From NCBI GenBank assembly GCA_029212365.1, contig JARGOC010000008.1:1-64000 (forward strand): DNA of 64,000 nucleotides, written 5' to 3'. The notes below the pieces were generated by a model. That model saw only the letters and a list, made by a program, of their open reading frames with translations. It was not told where the DNA came from and searched no databases. The stretch comes from Roseovarius sp. (GTDB lineage: Bacteria; Pseudomonadota; Alphaproteobacteria; Rhodobacterales; Rhodobacteraceae). Below are positions 1-8,608 of the stretch, piece after piece (within the stretch, counting starts at the first letter, position 1; each line of letters opens with the position of its first letter). Both the position numbers and the translations under genes were made by a program.

Positions 1-82
1 CGATCAAAACATTGACGCTGACAGCTTCTTCAACCTGCCCGAAGGCGGGGATGATGAGGATGATGAGGACGAACAGCCCTAA
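1..82 (+). CDS. C-terminal end of an unidentified acidic protein (partial)
   Basis: The window opens inside a reading frame that ends with TAA at 80-82. The visible 26 residues finish in a run of Asp and Glu (GGDDEDDEDEQP). A strong hairpin with a T tract lies 20 bases after the stop, which supports a real gene end. The family cannot be recognised from this tail; acidic C-terminal tails of this kind occur in many unrelated alphaproteobacterial proteins. The rest of the gene lies upstream of the window. Confidence 0.6.
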   Translation, partial: DQNIDADSFFNLPEGGDDEDDEDEQP

Positions 83-101
83 ATCTGGCGTCACTCACAA
101 C

Positions 102-132
102 AAAGGCCCGGCCATATGTGCCGGGCTTTTTT
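102..132 (+). terminator. Rho-independent terminator after the partial gene
   Basis: The arms AAAGGCCCGGC (102-112) and GCCGGGCTTT (120-129) form a GC-rich stem around a 7-base loop, and the right arm runs into six T (127-132). It sits 20 bases after the TAA at 80-82, as expected for an intrinsic terminator. Confidence 0.85.
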
Positions 133-187
133 GTATGAAGCACCGAAATGTCAGGTACGTCAGCTGACATCAAAGACCATCAGCGGC

Positions 188-214
188 CCGAAACCAGCAC
201 AAAGCTGGCTTCGG
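188..214 (-). terminator. Hairpin after the small membrane protein gene
   Basis: An inverted repeat, CCGAA-a-CCAGC (188-198) and GCTGG-c-TTCGG (204-214), forms a 10-bp stem with one internal mismatch and a 5-base loop. It lies 10 bases beyond the stop of the small minus-strand gene at 224-364. There is no T tract on either side, so it may end transcription weakly or protect the 3' end. Confidence 0.45.
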
Positions 215-223
215 ATCACCGAT

Positions 224-364
224 TTATTCTGCGTCCGCGGCTTTGTTGGCTTTCTTCGCTTTGAACACGTTGAAACCCGAATCCGGGTACATTTCAATCA
301 ACATTTTGCCCGCAAGAGCAGCGCCGAAAACAACAATCAGCATGACGACCATAGCAATATACAT
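224..364 (-). CDS. Small single-span membrane protein (46 aa)
   Basis: The frame reads MYIAMVVMLIVVFGAALAGK, then a charged tail ending KAKKANKAADAE. The first 19 residues are strongly hydrophobic, so this is probably a bitopic inner-membrane microprotein with a basic, Lys- and Ala-rich tail. An AAAGG ribosome site lies about 8 bases before the ATG. A hairpin follows the stop. The gene is separate from the MATE gene, whose stop is about 100 bases upstream on the same strand. No family or function is recognised. The ribosome site, typical membrane segment and downstream hairpin together argue that it is real. Confidence 0.6.
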   Translation of the reverse strand: MYIAMVVMLIVVFGAALAGKMLIEMYPDSGFNVFKAKKANKAADAE

Positions 365-465
365 GGTTTGAGACCTTTCTTTGCTTAGCTTTGAACGCGC
401 AGGGCTAGGGGTTCAAAGCGTCAACAAAGTGGCCAAAAAGTAAAACTTTAAGGCAATTCTCAATG

Positions 466-1899
466 TTATCCGCGCCCAAAATACATCAGATCATGCTTCA
501 TCGCCTCACGGCTGAACCCGTGTTTTCGGATGCGTCTGGCTGGTCGATAGAGCATGAACATCGCCAAAAAGACCGAAAGAAACGCGAACACAACGCCACC
601 AGCCGCCTGACCGATAAGAATCCCTTTTGCACCAAACAGTTCGGCCCCAATCATCACAAAAGGTAGGGTGCCCAGAGTACTGCGCCCCCAGTTCATTAGG
701 GTGGACCGAAGCGGATGCCCAAGATTTTCAAATGTCGCGCCAGCCACAGAAATGGCCCCGTTAAAATAATGTGCCAGGGCCAGCGGGCCACAAAAAAGCA
801 GCACCAGGCTGCGCGTTTGCCCTGTGGCGCTGAACAGGTCGGCAATTGAATGTCGCAGAAGAAAGAGGATACCGCTCATCACCAGCACATAAAGAAAGAT
901 GAAAAGCAGGCCGGCATCCATCGTCCGTCTGATGCGTTTGAGGAACCCGGCCCCTAGGTTTTGACCCACGATTGGTCCCACAGCGCCTGAGGTGGCGATC
1001 ACCACTGAAAAAGCCACCGGAACAAGGCGCCCGACAATTGCCATGCCCGCGACGGCATCAGGGCCGAACCGCGCCATTTCACGGGTGATGATGGCTGTGC
1101 CGACAGGTGTGGCAAGATTGGTGAGGATCGCAGGAATACCAATGGCACAGGCCGCTCCAGCGTTTTGGACAAGGACCATAAGGCGCACCGGAGCAAAGGA
1201 CCGGTGGAGACGGATTGCATAGCCCGCTGCGAAGGCCAGCGTCACCAGCCGGGCAGCAACCGTGGCCATGGCTGCGCCTTCCAGGCCAAACCCCAACGCA
1301 AAGATGAACAGCGGATCAAGCACGCCGTTGGTCAGCGCACCTGCAAGCGCCGGATAGGTGCCGTGTTTGGCATCTCCATGTGCGCGAATGGCTGCGACCG
1401 AGACCATCGACAGGCCTGAAACAAAGGTGAATGGCAACACGATCCAAAGATACCGCGCTGCCATCTCAGCCACCTCGCCGGTTGCTCCCAGCAGGCCAAG
1501 CAACTCGTCGACGTAGGCCAACATGAGAACCGGCTGTACCACACTGACCAACACGCTCAGCACGGCGACGGTGGTGGCCTGGTCACGCGCTTCGGCCACA
1601 GCGCGCATTCCTATGGATTTTGAAACCAGCGCCCCCGCCGCGATAGAAATTCCGATGCACACTGCGCTGGTGAAGAACATCAAAGAGCTGGCATATCCGG
1701 CTGCGGCCGCCAATTCTTTTTGGCCGAGCATGGAGATAAAGATCAGATCGATCAGGTCCACCGCATAGATGGCCATCAGCCCAAGACTGGAGGTGAGTGA
1801 AGTCACCGCCACATGGTGCATCAGATCACCACGAGTGAAAACCGCGCCCTCCTCCATCGAGGTCTGAGAGACCGAAGAGGTGCGCTCCTCGCCGCTCAA
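466..1899 (-). CDS. MATE family efflux transporter
   Basis: A 477-residue protein with about twelve hydrophobic segments and the length typical of MATE (multi antimicrobial extrusion) exporters. These use an inward Na+ or H+ gradient to expel cationic drugs and metabolites across the inner membrane. The two internally similar halves and motifs such as [17 protein letters not shown] near residue 47 fit the family. The start chosen is a TTG (1897-1899) whose last two bases begin the TGA of recR, giving a TTGA overlap and probable translational coupling. An ATG at codon 16 is an alternative. It is the last gene of a dnaX-ybaB-recR-MATE run. The substrate is unknown. Confidence 0.85.
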   Translation of the reverse strand: MSGEERTSSVSQTSMEEGAVFTRGDLMHHVAVTSLTSSLGLMAIYAVDLIDLIFISMLGQKELAAAAGYASSLMFFTSAVCIGISIAAGALVSKSIGMRAVAEARDQATTVAVLSVLVSVVQPVLMLAYVDELLGLLGATGEVAEMAARYLWIVLPFTFVSGLSMVSVAAIRAHGDAKHGTYPALAGALTNGVLDPLFIFALGFGLEGAAMATVAARLVTLAFAAGYAIRLHRSFAPVRLMVLVQNAGAACAIGIPAILTNLATPVGTAIITREMARFGPDAVAGMAIVGRLVPVAFSVVIATSGAVGPIVGQNLGAGFLKRIRRTMDAGLLFIFLYVLVMSGILFLLRHSIADLFSATGQTRSLVLLFCGPLALAHYFNGAISVAGATFENLGHPLRSTLMNWGRSTLGTLPFVMIGAELFGAKGILIGQAAGGVVFAFLSVFLAMFMLYRPARRIRKHGFSREAMKHDLMYFGRG

Positions 1900-2489
1900 A
1901 TGCTCTTTCGCGCCGTGAGGGCGGCACTGATCGTGCCATCGTCTAGGTAATCCAACTCGCCCCCAATAGGCACACCTTGCGCCAGTGAGGTCAGCGCGAC
2001 GGCCTCATCTAACTGATCGGCAATATAATGCGCCGTGGTCTGGCCATCTATGGTGGCATTCAATGCCAGGATCACCTCGGTGATTTCTTCGCTGGTCACC
2101 CGATCAATCAGGCGCGGGATGCGCAATTGCTCGGGGCCGACCTGATCCAGCGCTGAAAGGGTGCCACCCAAGACATGATAGCGCCCTTTAAAGGCGCCGC
2201 TGCGTTCCATCGCCCACAGGTCTGCCACGTCCTCGACCACGCAAATCTGCCCGTTGGCACGTTTCTCGGACGCACAAATATCACAAATATCCGTTGTGCC
2301 CACATTGCCGCAATTCAGGCACTCGCGGGCGGAAACGGCCACCCGCTCAATCAGATCAGCCAGCGGCGTCAGCAGCAATTCGCGCTTGCGGATCATATGC
2401 AATACGGCCCGGCGGGCGGAGCGTGGCCCCAGCCCGGGCAATTTCGCCATCATCTCGATCAGGGCGTCAATTTCGTGGGTGGAGCTCAG
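1896..2489 (-). CDS. recR: Recombination mediator RecR
   Basis: RecR works with RecF and RecO to load RecA at gaps. The N-terminal helix-hairpin-helix is visible ([14 protein letters not shown]), followed by the zinc finger CLNCG...CDIC and a Toprim region containing [13 protein letters not shown] and [12 protein letters not shown]. The first ATG in frame is at 2453, but that removes the helix ahead of the hairpin. Reading upstream to a CTG at 2487-2489 restores it ([16 protein letters not shown]) and gives 197 residues, close to the family norm of about 200. That CTG overlaps the TGA of ybaB as CTGA, so translation probably depends on ybaB. dnaX-ybaB-recR order is common in bacteria. Confidence 0.9.
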   Translation of the reverse strand: MSSTHEIDALIEMMAKLPGLGPRSARRAVLHMIRKRELLLTPLADLIERVAVSARECLNCGNVGTTDICDICASEKRANGQICVVEDVADLWAMERSGAFKGRYHVLGGTLSALDQVGPEQLRIPRLIDRVTSEEITEVILALNATIDGQTTAHYIADQLDEAVALTSLAQGVPIGGELDYLDDGTISAALTARKSI

Positions 2490-2830
2490 AACGGCAGGTC
2501 CATATCTTTGGGCAGGCCCATGCCTTCGGTGATTTTGCCCATCTCTTCTTTGGCACGTTCACCGGCCTTGGTTTGGGCGTCCTTGATGGCGGCCAGGATC
2601 AGGTCTTCGACCACTTCCTTGTCGTCGGCGTTAAAAATCGACGGGTCAATGTCCAGCGCTTTCAATTCGCCCTTGGCGGTGCAGGTGGCCTTGACCAGCC
2701 CGGCGCCTGATTGGCCTTCAACCATCAGATTATGCATGTCTTCCTGCAAGGATGCCATTTTCGATTGCATTTCCTGCGCGGCCTTCATCATTTTGGCCAT
2801 GTCGCCCATTTGGCCCAGTCCTTTGAACAT
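2486..2830 (-). CDS. YbaB/EbfC family nucleoid-associated protein
   Basis: A 114-residue YbaB/EbfC protein, a dimeric DNA-binding protein that coats the nucleoid. It begins [20 protein letters not shown], the usual family N-terminus with a Met-rich helix, and carries the conserved [18 protein letters not shown] core. The start at 2830 has a GGAGAG ribosome site; an in-frame upstream ATG at 2896 would add 22 residues that do not resemble the family. It lies 118 bases after dnaX and overlaps the proposed CTG start of recR by four bases. A role alongside DnaX and RecR in DNA transactions is inferred from conserved gene order, not shown. Confidence 0.92.
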   Translation of the reverse strand: MFKGLGQMGDMAKMMKAAQEMQSKMASLQEDMHNLMVEGQSGAGLVKATCTAKGELKALDIDPSIFNADDKEVVEDLILAAIKDAQTKAGERAKEEMGKITEGMGLPKDMDLPF

Positions 2831-2948
2831 GCTCTCTCTCCGGGTTGTTCGGTTCAGTTGCTTAGATACGGGGCAGGGCGGGCCGATACAAGGCATCAGG
2901 CGCAGGCACGGCTATTCTTGGCCCGGCGTTGACAGGCCAATCTTGTGA

Positions 2949-4706
2949 TCAATCTTCCTCGAAGGGGTCCCATTCGTCATCCACCTCAGGCAGAGCATCG
3001 GCCATGGCTTCGGCCTCTTGTTCTTCGGGGGTGGTGATCTTGGTGATCTTGGCCTTGGGGAATTGTGCCAGCACGGCCTGCACCAACGGATGCGCCGCCG
3101 CTTCGGCCTTGAGGGCATTTTCATCGGCATCGCGTTTTTCAGCGATGGTTTCTGCGCCACCATCATTGACCAGCGTGACCGCCCAGCGGTTGCCGGTCCA
3201 GCGTTGCAGGGCACTGCCCAGCCGTTGCGCCAGATCACTGGGCGCGTTGTTTGCTGGCACAAATTCAATGCGGCCGGGTTGATAGGCTGCCAGGCTGACA
3301 CAGCCTTCCACCTCGACCAGAAGTTTCACGTCGCGGTTGGCGCGGATCAGCTCAATCACATGCTCAAACGTCGGGTAGCGCGACAACGCAAGATCGGCCT
3401 CTGTCGCGGGAACGGCGCTCATCTTGGGGCCATTCGGGCCAGGGCCGGAATGCGTGCTGTGCACCTGCCCCTGTGCTGAGGCGGGTTGCCCGGATGCCGC
3501 TGCACCTTGGCCACCGCCGGGCAGGGAGGCGGGGGGCGGCGGCAGATCACCCAGCTTGCGCACCAGTTCCTCGGGCGAGGGCAGATCGGCCACATGGGTC
3601 AATCGGATTACGGCCATCTCAGCGGCCATCATCGCATTCGGGGCATCTGCCACTTCCTCGAGCGATTTCAGCAGCATCTGCCACATGCGCGCCAACGCCC
3701 GCATCGGCAATGCCTCGGCCATCTGCGTGCCGCGACTGCGCTCATCAGGGCCAATCGTGGGGTCATCAGCCGCATCAGGTGTGATTTTCACGACCGAGAC
3801 CCAATGGGTGATCTCGGCCAGATCGCGCAGCACGGCCAACGGGTCGGCACCCTCGGCGTATTGCGCACCCAACTCGATCAGCGAGGCCGAGGCATCGCCC
3901 TTCATGATCAGGTCAAACAGATCGAGCACACGGCCGCGGTCTGCCAATCCCAGCATGGCGCGCACTTGATCGGCTGTGGTTTCACCAGCGCCATGGCTGA
4001 TCGCCTGATCCAACAAGGACGTCGCATCGCGCGCTGACCCTTCGGCGGCTCGGGTGATCAAAGCCAATGCATCATCGGCAATTTCAGCACCCTCTGCCGT
4101 TGCGATTTTTTGCATCAGGGCGATCATGACTTCTGGTTCTATCCGGCGCAGATCAAACCGTTGGCAGCGTGACAGCACTGTCACGGGCACTTTGCGGATT
4201 TCCGTGGTGGCAAAGATGAACTTTACGTGTTCTGGCGGCTCTTCCAGTGTTTTCAGCAGCGCATTAAACGCGCTGTTCGAGAGCATGTGCACTTCGTCAA
4301 TGATGTAGATCTTGTAGCGCGCCGAGGCCGCCCGGTATTGCACCGATTCGATGATTTCGCGGATGTCTCCTACGCCCGTGCGGCTGGCGGCATCCATCTC
4401 CATCACATCCACATGGCGGCCCTCTATGATTGCCGTGCAATGCTCGCATATGCCGCAAGGTTCGGTTGTCGGGCCGCCTGTGCCATCCGCGCCAATGCAA
4501 TTCATGCCCTTGGCGATGATCCGCGCAGTCGAGGTTTTGCCAGTGCCACGAATGCCTGTCATGATGAAGGCCTGCGCGATCCGATCCGCCTCAAACGCAT
4601 TTTTGAGTGTGCGTACCATGGCATCTTGTCCGACAAGATCGGCAAAAGTCTCGGGCCGGTATTTCCGGGCAAATACCTGATATCCGGTGTCTGGGGCGTC
4701 GTTCAT
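2949..4706 (-). CDS. dnaX: DNA polymerase III subunit gamma/tau
   Basis: Clamp-loader ATPase of the replicative polymerase, 585 residues. The AAA+ core is clear: YQVFARKYRPETFADLVGQ at the start, Walker A GIRGTGKTST near residue 51, the zinc-binding cysteines (C...CGICEHC) near residues 71-85, Walker B with IIDEVHMLS, and the LSRCQRF sensor segment. A Pro/Gly/Ala-rich linker near residues 370-410 precedes the tau-specific C-terminal domain, which ends in an acidic tail EVDDEWDPFEED. The start is the ATG at 4704-4706; the frame is open for 87 codons further upstream, but that stretch has no family similarity. No obvious slippery A6 frameshift signal was noticed, so how a gamma form would arise is unclear. 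Confidence 0.95.
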   Translation of the reverse strand: MNDAPDTGYQVFARKYRPETFADLVGQDAMVRTLKNAFEADRIAQAFIMTGIRGTGKTSTARIIAKGMNCIGADGTGGPTTEPCGICEHCTAIIEGRHVDVMEMDAASRTGVGDIREIIESVQYRAASARYKIYIIDEVHMLSNSAFNALLKTLEEPPEHVKFIFATTEIRKVPVTVLSRCQRFDLRRIEPEVMIALMQKIATAEGAEIADDALALITRAAEGSARDATSLLDQAISHGAGETTADQVRAMLGLADRGRVLDLFDLIMKGDASASLIELGAQYAEGADPLAVLRDLAEITHWVSVVKITPDAADDPTIGPDERSRGTQMAEALPMRALARMWQMLLKSLEEVADAPNAMMAAEMAVIRLTHVADLPSPEELVRKLGDLPPPPASLPGGGQGAAASGQPASAQGQVHSTHSGPGPNGPKMSAVPATEADLALSRYPTFEHVIELIRANRDVKLLVEVEGCVSLAAYQPGRIEFVPANNAPSDLAQRLGSALQRWTGNRWAVTLVNDGGAETIAEKRDADENALKAEAAAHPLVQAVLAQFPKAKITKITTPEEQEAEAMADALPEVDDEWDPFEED

Positions 4707-4890
4707 TTTGGATGTCTCGCGGGATTCGGGAGGTCTCTGTGGCAGGTTAAAGGGCGCGTTGGAATAGGTCCACTGTACACAGCAGATAAAAGCGGGCTGG
4801 TTGATACGCTGGTTGGGATGAACCGCCACCCTTTTCCTGATGCCCGATTTGGGGCTATGCTTTTGCAACCTGTGCCAAATGGGGGGTGTT

Positions 4891-5724
4891 ATGCGTCTAA
4901 AAGGTATCCGGTCCAGCCGGAATGTAGAAGACAGACGCCGCATGAGCGGTGGCAAAGCGGGCAGCATTGGTGGCGTCGGGCTGCTTGTGGTGCTGGCGAT
5001 AGGATATTTTGCAGGTGTTGATGTGACCCCTTTGCTGGAAGGGCAGGGTGCTCAATCGTCCTCGCCGCGCCAGATCAGCGCCGAGGAAGAACGCGCAGCG
5101 GAGTTCAGCTCAAAAGTGCTGGCCACAACCGAAGCGGTTTGGACCGACGTGTTTCAAAAACAACTGGGGCGCACATATAAAGCCCCTGTTCTGGTGCTCT
5201 ATTCCGGCGTAACGCAAAGCCCCTGCGGCGGGGCGTCGGGCGCAACGGGGCCGTTTTATTGCCCGGCGGATCGCAAGGCCTATCTGGATACCGACTTCTT
5301 TGTGACGCTCTCAAGCCAGCTGGGCGCGCGCGGTGATTTTGCCGCGGCCTATGTGATTGCACATGAGGTCGCCCACCATGTGCAGAACGAGCTGGGTATC
5401 TTGCCTCAGGTAAATGCGCGGCGTCAGGCCGTTGGGCAGGCCGATGCAAATGCGCTGACGGTGCGGCTGGAACTTCAGGCCGATTGCCTGAGTGGTGTCT
5501 GGGCACGATCTGTGGAAGGTGTGCTTGAACCGGGCGATCTGGAAGAAGCACTGAACGCGGCCAAGCAGATCGGCGATGACACCTTGCAACGGCGGGCGGG
5601 CAAAGTGCCTCAGCCTCATACGTTCACCCACGGCACATCGCAGCAGCGGCAACGCTGGTTTGCCACCGGCTATCAAACCGGTGATCCAAACCAATGCGAT
5701 ACCTTCTCCGCTCAGCAACTTTAG
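4891..5724 (+). CDS. YpfJ-type neutral zinc metallopeptidase
   Basis: A 277-residue protein of the putative neutral zinc metallopeptidase family (YpfJ, Pfam Zn_peptidase). The N-terminus MRLKGIRSSRNVEDRR is the family signature and fixes the start at 4891, 17 codons inside the open frame. A hydrophobic segment at about residues 25-43 (GGVGLLVVLAIGYFAGV) should anchor it in the inner membrane with the catalytic part in the periplasm. The zinc motif HEVAHH is at about residues 160-165, and a later Glu in LELQADCLSGVWA is the likely third ligand. Its substrate is not known. It is followed 16 bases later by the phosphatase gene. Confidence 0.88.
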   Translation: MRLKGIRSSRNVEDRRRMSGGKAGSIGGVGLLVVLAIGYFAGVDVTPLLEGQGAQSSSPRQISAEEERAAEFSSKVLATTEAVWTDVFQKQLGRTYKAPVLVLYSGVTQSPCGGASGATGPFYCPADRKAYLDTDFFVTLSSQLGARGDFAAAYVIAHEVAHHVQNELGILPQVNARRQAVGQADANALTVRLELQADCLSGVWARSVEGVLEPGDLEEALNAAKQIGDDTLQRRAGKVPQPHTFTHGTSQQRQRWFATGYQTGDPNQCDTFSAQQL

Positions 5725-5740
5725 GCGGCGTGGTCGGGTT

Positions 5741-6223
5741 GTGTCAGGTTTCGTGATCTACGCCCTGCCAGTGGCCGGTGGTATCTTGGCCATTGCGCCT
5801 ATTCCGGGTGTGGATGGGCATTATGCACAGGACCTGGCGCATCTTGGGGACTGGAAACCGGCGTTGGTGATCTCAATGACCACAGCGGATGAAATGGCCG
5901 CCTCCGGCGCGGCTGATCTGGGGGCTGATCTTCAGGATGCGGGCACGCGTTGGGCACATTTTCCGCTGGAGGATTTCACCGCTCCCGACATTGAGCAAGT
6001 CGCGCTCTGGCCTGAGATTTCACACACAGCCCTGGCCGCATTGCGCGGCGGTGGTCGGGTGCTGATCCATTGCCGTGGCGGGTGTGGGCGCTCAGGCATG
6101 GCCGCGCTCAGGCTGATGGTTGAGGCGGGCGAGGATGCGAATGACGCATTGCTCCACTTGCGCTCAATCCGACCTTGCGCCGTAGAAACCGATGCCCAGA
6201 TGATCTGGTCGCAACAAGGCTGA
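5741..6223 (+). CDS. Cysteine-type (dual-specificity-like) protein phosphatase
   Basis: A 160-residue protein with the phosphotyrosine-phosphatase loop HCRGGCGRSG (HC-X5-R) at about residues 111-120 and the following helix MAALRLMVEAG, as in dual-specificity and Cdc14-like phosphatases. The segment LEDFTAPDIEQ may hold the general acid Asp. The start chosen is GTG at 5741, 16 bases after the metallopeptidase stop; the frame is open upstream but overlaps that gene. Bacterial members of this group act on phosphoproteins or small phosphate esters, and nothing nearby identifies the substrate. Confidence 0.78.
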   Translation: MSGFVIYALPVAGGILAIAPIPGVDGHYAQDLAHLGDWKPALVISMTTADEMAASGAADLGADLQDAGTRWAHFPLEDFTAPDIEQVALWPEISHTALAALRGGGRVLIHCRGGCGRSGMAALRLMVEAGEDANDALLHLRSIRPCAVETDAQMIWSQQG

Positions 6224-6266
6224 ACCCGGCAAGAGCCGCGCTAGATCCAATTTCTAAAGGGGTAAG

Positions 6267-6364
6267 GTGAGAGGCTGGACAACGACCCAAGCGGGGCTCG
6301 TTACGGCTGCTTCCTTCCGGACCTGACCGGGTTGGCGAGGTGCCTGCCCGCGCCAACCTCTCAC
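6267..6364 (-). ncRNA. ffs: Signal recognition particle 4.5S RNA
   Basis: On the minus strand the segment carries the conserved SRP apical loop: GGTCAGGTCCGGAAGG followed by AAGCAGC (about 6309-6331). The ends GTGAGAGGTTGG and CCAGCCTCTCAC pair to close the long stem. At 98 nucleotides it matches the short bacterial form lacking an Alu domain. It binds Ffh and targets membrane proteins to the translocon. A sigma-70-like promoter lies directly upstream at 6370-6398. Confidence 0.95.
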
Positions 6365-6369
6365 GCTGG

Positions 6370-6398
6370 GATATAGGGGATCACCGAGAGCTTGGCAA
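6370..6398 (-). promoter_or_regulatory. Promoter of the SRP RNA gene
   Basis: On the minus strand, TTGCCA (6393-6398) and TATATC (6370-6375) are separated by exactly 17 bases. The -10 hexamer ends 5 bases before the inferred RNA 5' end at 6364. This is a good housekeeping-sigma promoter for a highly expressed RNA. Confidence 0.75.
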
Positions 6399-6435
6399 GG
6401 GTTGCCCAACCAGACATCCCCGCAAATTGAAACAG

Positions 6436-8457
6436 TCACAAGGGCATTGAAAAACGGGCAAATCCAGCGTCAGTATCGCCCAGATCGAACAGAGATCGTG
6501 CTGCGATATCGCCACCATAAGCCCGCAGCCCAGGCCCCGTATCAAACACCACCCGTGCACCGGGGTGTGGCGCAAACTGCCAGATCGGGGCGGTCGCGAC
6601 AGACATTGGCGAGGATGTTCTTATATGATCGGCAATCAGATCAATGATGGGCACATTCCCCGCAAATAATATCTGATCCGGCGAGGCCGCTTTATAGGGG
6701 CCGCCGCCAAATACGCGGTAATTGTTGGTTGCAATCACAAAGCGATCTGCATCGCGCACAGGCTGGCCCCGGTGGCACAAGGCCCGTATGCGGCCTGGCC
6801 CACCCGTCGTATTTGCGTTACCATTTGCGTCATAACGGGCTGGTTGTGACAGATCGATTTGATAGGTCAGCCCGTCGATCACATCAAAGGCATGGCCAGG
6901 CACATCCGCATTTCGAAGAGGCTGATCATTGGGTTCGCAATGTATGGTGTTGAACACAGTCGCCGCCCGTTCAAGCCAATCGCGCAGCTGTGCGCCATCG
7001 GCTTGCAATACGCATAACGTATTGGGAAAGGGATATAAATCCGCCGCATGACGTAGAAAAACCGGGCCTGCGGGCACGTCCGAATAATAGTTTGGCCCAC
7101 CACGCTCGCCGACCTTGAACGAGGCAGAGGCAGATAAAACCGGCAGATCCGGGTCTAGCCGATCCCCCAACAGATCGCGCACAGCGGCCGCTTGTGCGCG
7201 CGTGACAATCTGAACCGAGTTGGACTGCCCAATCAGTGCCAGGTAGCTGTGCAATGGCGTTTCGCTGCGGCCCAAGGGTTGTTGCGTCAGCTGCATTGTG
7301 GCCCGATGTGCTGGGGCCAGTTTTTGGCTCAGACTTGTATCTTCACAGGCAGGACAGGCAGGACAGGCATCAGCTTGCGTTGGTTGGACAGGGCGCGCCT
7401 CAGAATGCGAAGAGGTCACGCGCCAACGCCCATCAAAAAACTGTAGCGAAAGATCAATCACCCCCAGATGCGAGCCACGAAATCCGGCCATAACGGTGGG
7501 CGTGCCGTGCAAAGTGCCGGACTCAAGATCAACTCCCGGCATGTTTTCGAACTGCTGGTTGGGAAAGACCTGATGGCTGTGCCCGGCCAACATCGCATCA
7601 AGTCCCGGCACCTGCGCCAGCGGCAGTGCGGCGTTTTCCATCATCGCGGTGGCAGGAGAGCTATCAATCCCGGCATGGGCAAGCGCAATTACCAGATCAG
7701 CTCCGGCGGCCCGAATCTGAGGGATGACCCGGCGTGCCGTTTCCTCGATTCCGCGCAGCCATAGCCGATCGGCGAGGTGAAACTGATCCCAAACGGCGGT
7801 TTGTGGCGGCACGAGGCTCAGCACTCCAATGGTCAAGGGATGCGACGCGCCTGATTGATCAACCAACATGCGCTTCAGCAAAACATAGGGCGGCATCAGG
7901 CTGACATCCTGATCGGGGGTCACACCAAGATGGGTCAGCGCATTGGCGCAGGTTACCGGAAAATCTGCCTGCGAGATAACCTCAAGCAACCGAGGCAGGC
8001 CGAAGTTGAATTCGTGATTGCCCAGACCTGCTGCGTCATATCGCAAGGCGTTCATCGCTGTGATCACCGGGTGCTCAGCCTCCCAACCGTTGGCCGGTTG
8101 CGCAGTCAGATCACTGAGCGGGGTGCCTTGCAGATAATCGCCATTGTCAAACAACAGCACATTGTCGCGCTCCCGTCGCGCGCGGTGGATCAGCGTGGCA
8201 ATCCGGGTCAGCCCATATGTTTGAACCTCACGATCCGCATGATAGTCATAAGCCAGCAAATTTGCATGAACATCTGTGGTTTCCAGAATGCGTAGCTCTG
8301 CACATTTGCCTTCGGGCGGGGGTACCCTTACTTCACGGTCGATGGGGTCGTTTAGCGTCACGACATATTGCTTTCGATGGTGCAGGCCCGACATCTGGGA
8401 AAAATCTGGTCGGACACCATGCGTTGATGACAATAAAATACTACAATAGTTACTCAA
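6436..8457 (-). CDS. CpdB-like 2',3'-cyclic-nucleotide phosphodiesterase / nucleotidase
   Basis: A 673-residue two-domain enzyme of the 5'-nucleotidase/CpdB superfamily. The calcineurin-like metal sites are all visible: ETTDVHANL near residue 58, FDNGDYLQGTP, GLGNHEFNFG, AHAGID and AGHSHQ. The C-terminal 5'-nucleotidase domain begins near residue 370 and includes YPFPNTLCVLQADGAQLRDWLE and FGGGPY. E. coli CpdB is periplasmic, but no signal peptide is evident here. The proposed start is a TTG at 8457; an ATG at 8394 is a possible shorter start, also without a leader. Between the domains a short Cys-rich insert (CPACPAC) lies near residue 345. It is transcribed towards the SRP RNA gene. Confidence 0.85.
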   Translation of the reverse strand: MSNYCSILLSSTHGVRPDFSQMSGLHHRKQYVVTLNDPIDREVRVPPPEGKCAELRILETTDVHANLLAYDYHADREVQTYGLTRIATLIHRARRERDNVLLFDNGDYLQGTPLSDLTAQPANGWEAEHPVITAMNALRYDAAGLGNHEFNFGLPRLLEVISQADFPVTCANALTHLGVTPDQDVSLMPPYVLLKRMLVDQSGASHPLTIGVLSLVPPQTAVWDQFHLADRLWLRGIEETARRVIPQIRAAGADLVIALAHAGIDSSPATAMMENAALPLAQVPGLDAMLAGHSHQVFPNQQFENMPGVDLESGTLHGTPTVMAGFRGSHLGVIDLSLQFFDGRWRVTSSHSEARPVQPTQADACPACPACEDTSLSQKLAPAHRATMQLTQQPLGRSETPLHSYLALIGQSNSVQIVTRAQAAAVRDLLGDRLDPDLPVLSASASFKVGERGGPNYYSDVPAGPVFLRHAADLYPFPNTLCVLQADGAQLRDWLERAATVFNTIHCEPNDQPLRNADVPGHAFDVIDGLTYQIDLSQPARYDANGNANTTGGPGRIRALCHRGQPVRDADRFVIATNNYRVFGGGPYKAASPDQILFAGNVPIIDLIADHIRTSSPMSVATAPIWQFAPHPGARVVFDTGPGLRAYGGDIAARSLFDLGDTDAGFARFSMPL

Positions 8458-8608
8458 ACCCTTACGGAGTTTGGGACAGTGGGTGAATGCGCCTAATCTT
8501 AGGGTAGAATATTTTCGTGCGGTATCAATCTAAAACTGAAATCTGTGTGACCTCTCTTGTTTCATCGTTCGGAACATGCCACCTCTGAGCAACAAGAGGA
8601 GGCCAACA

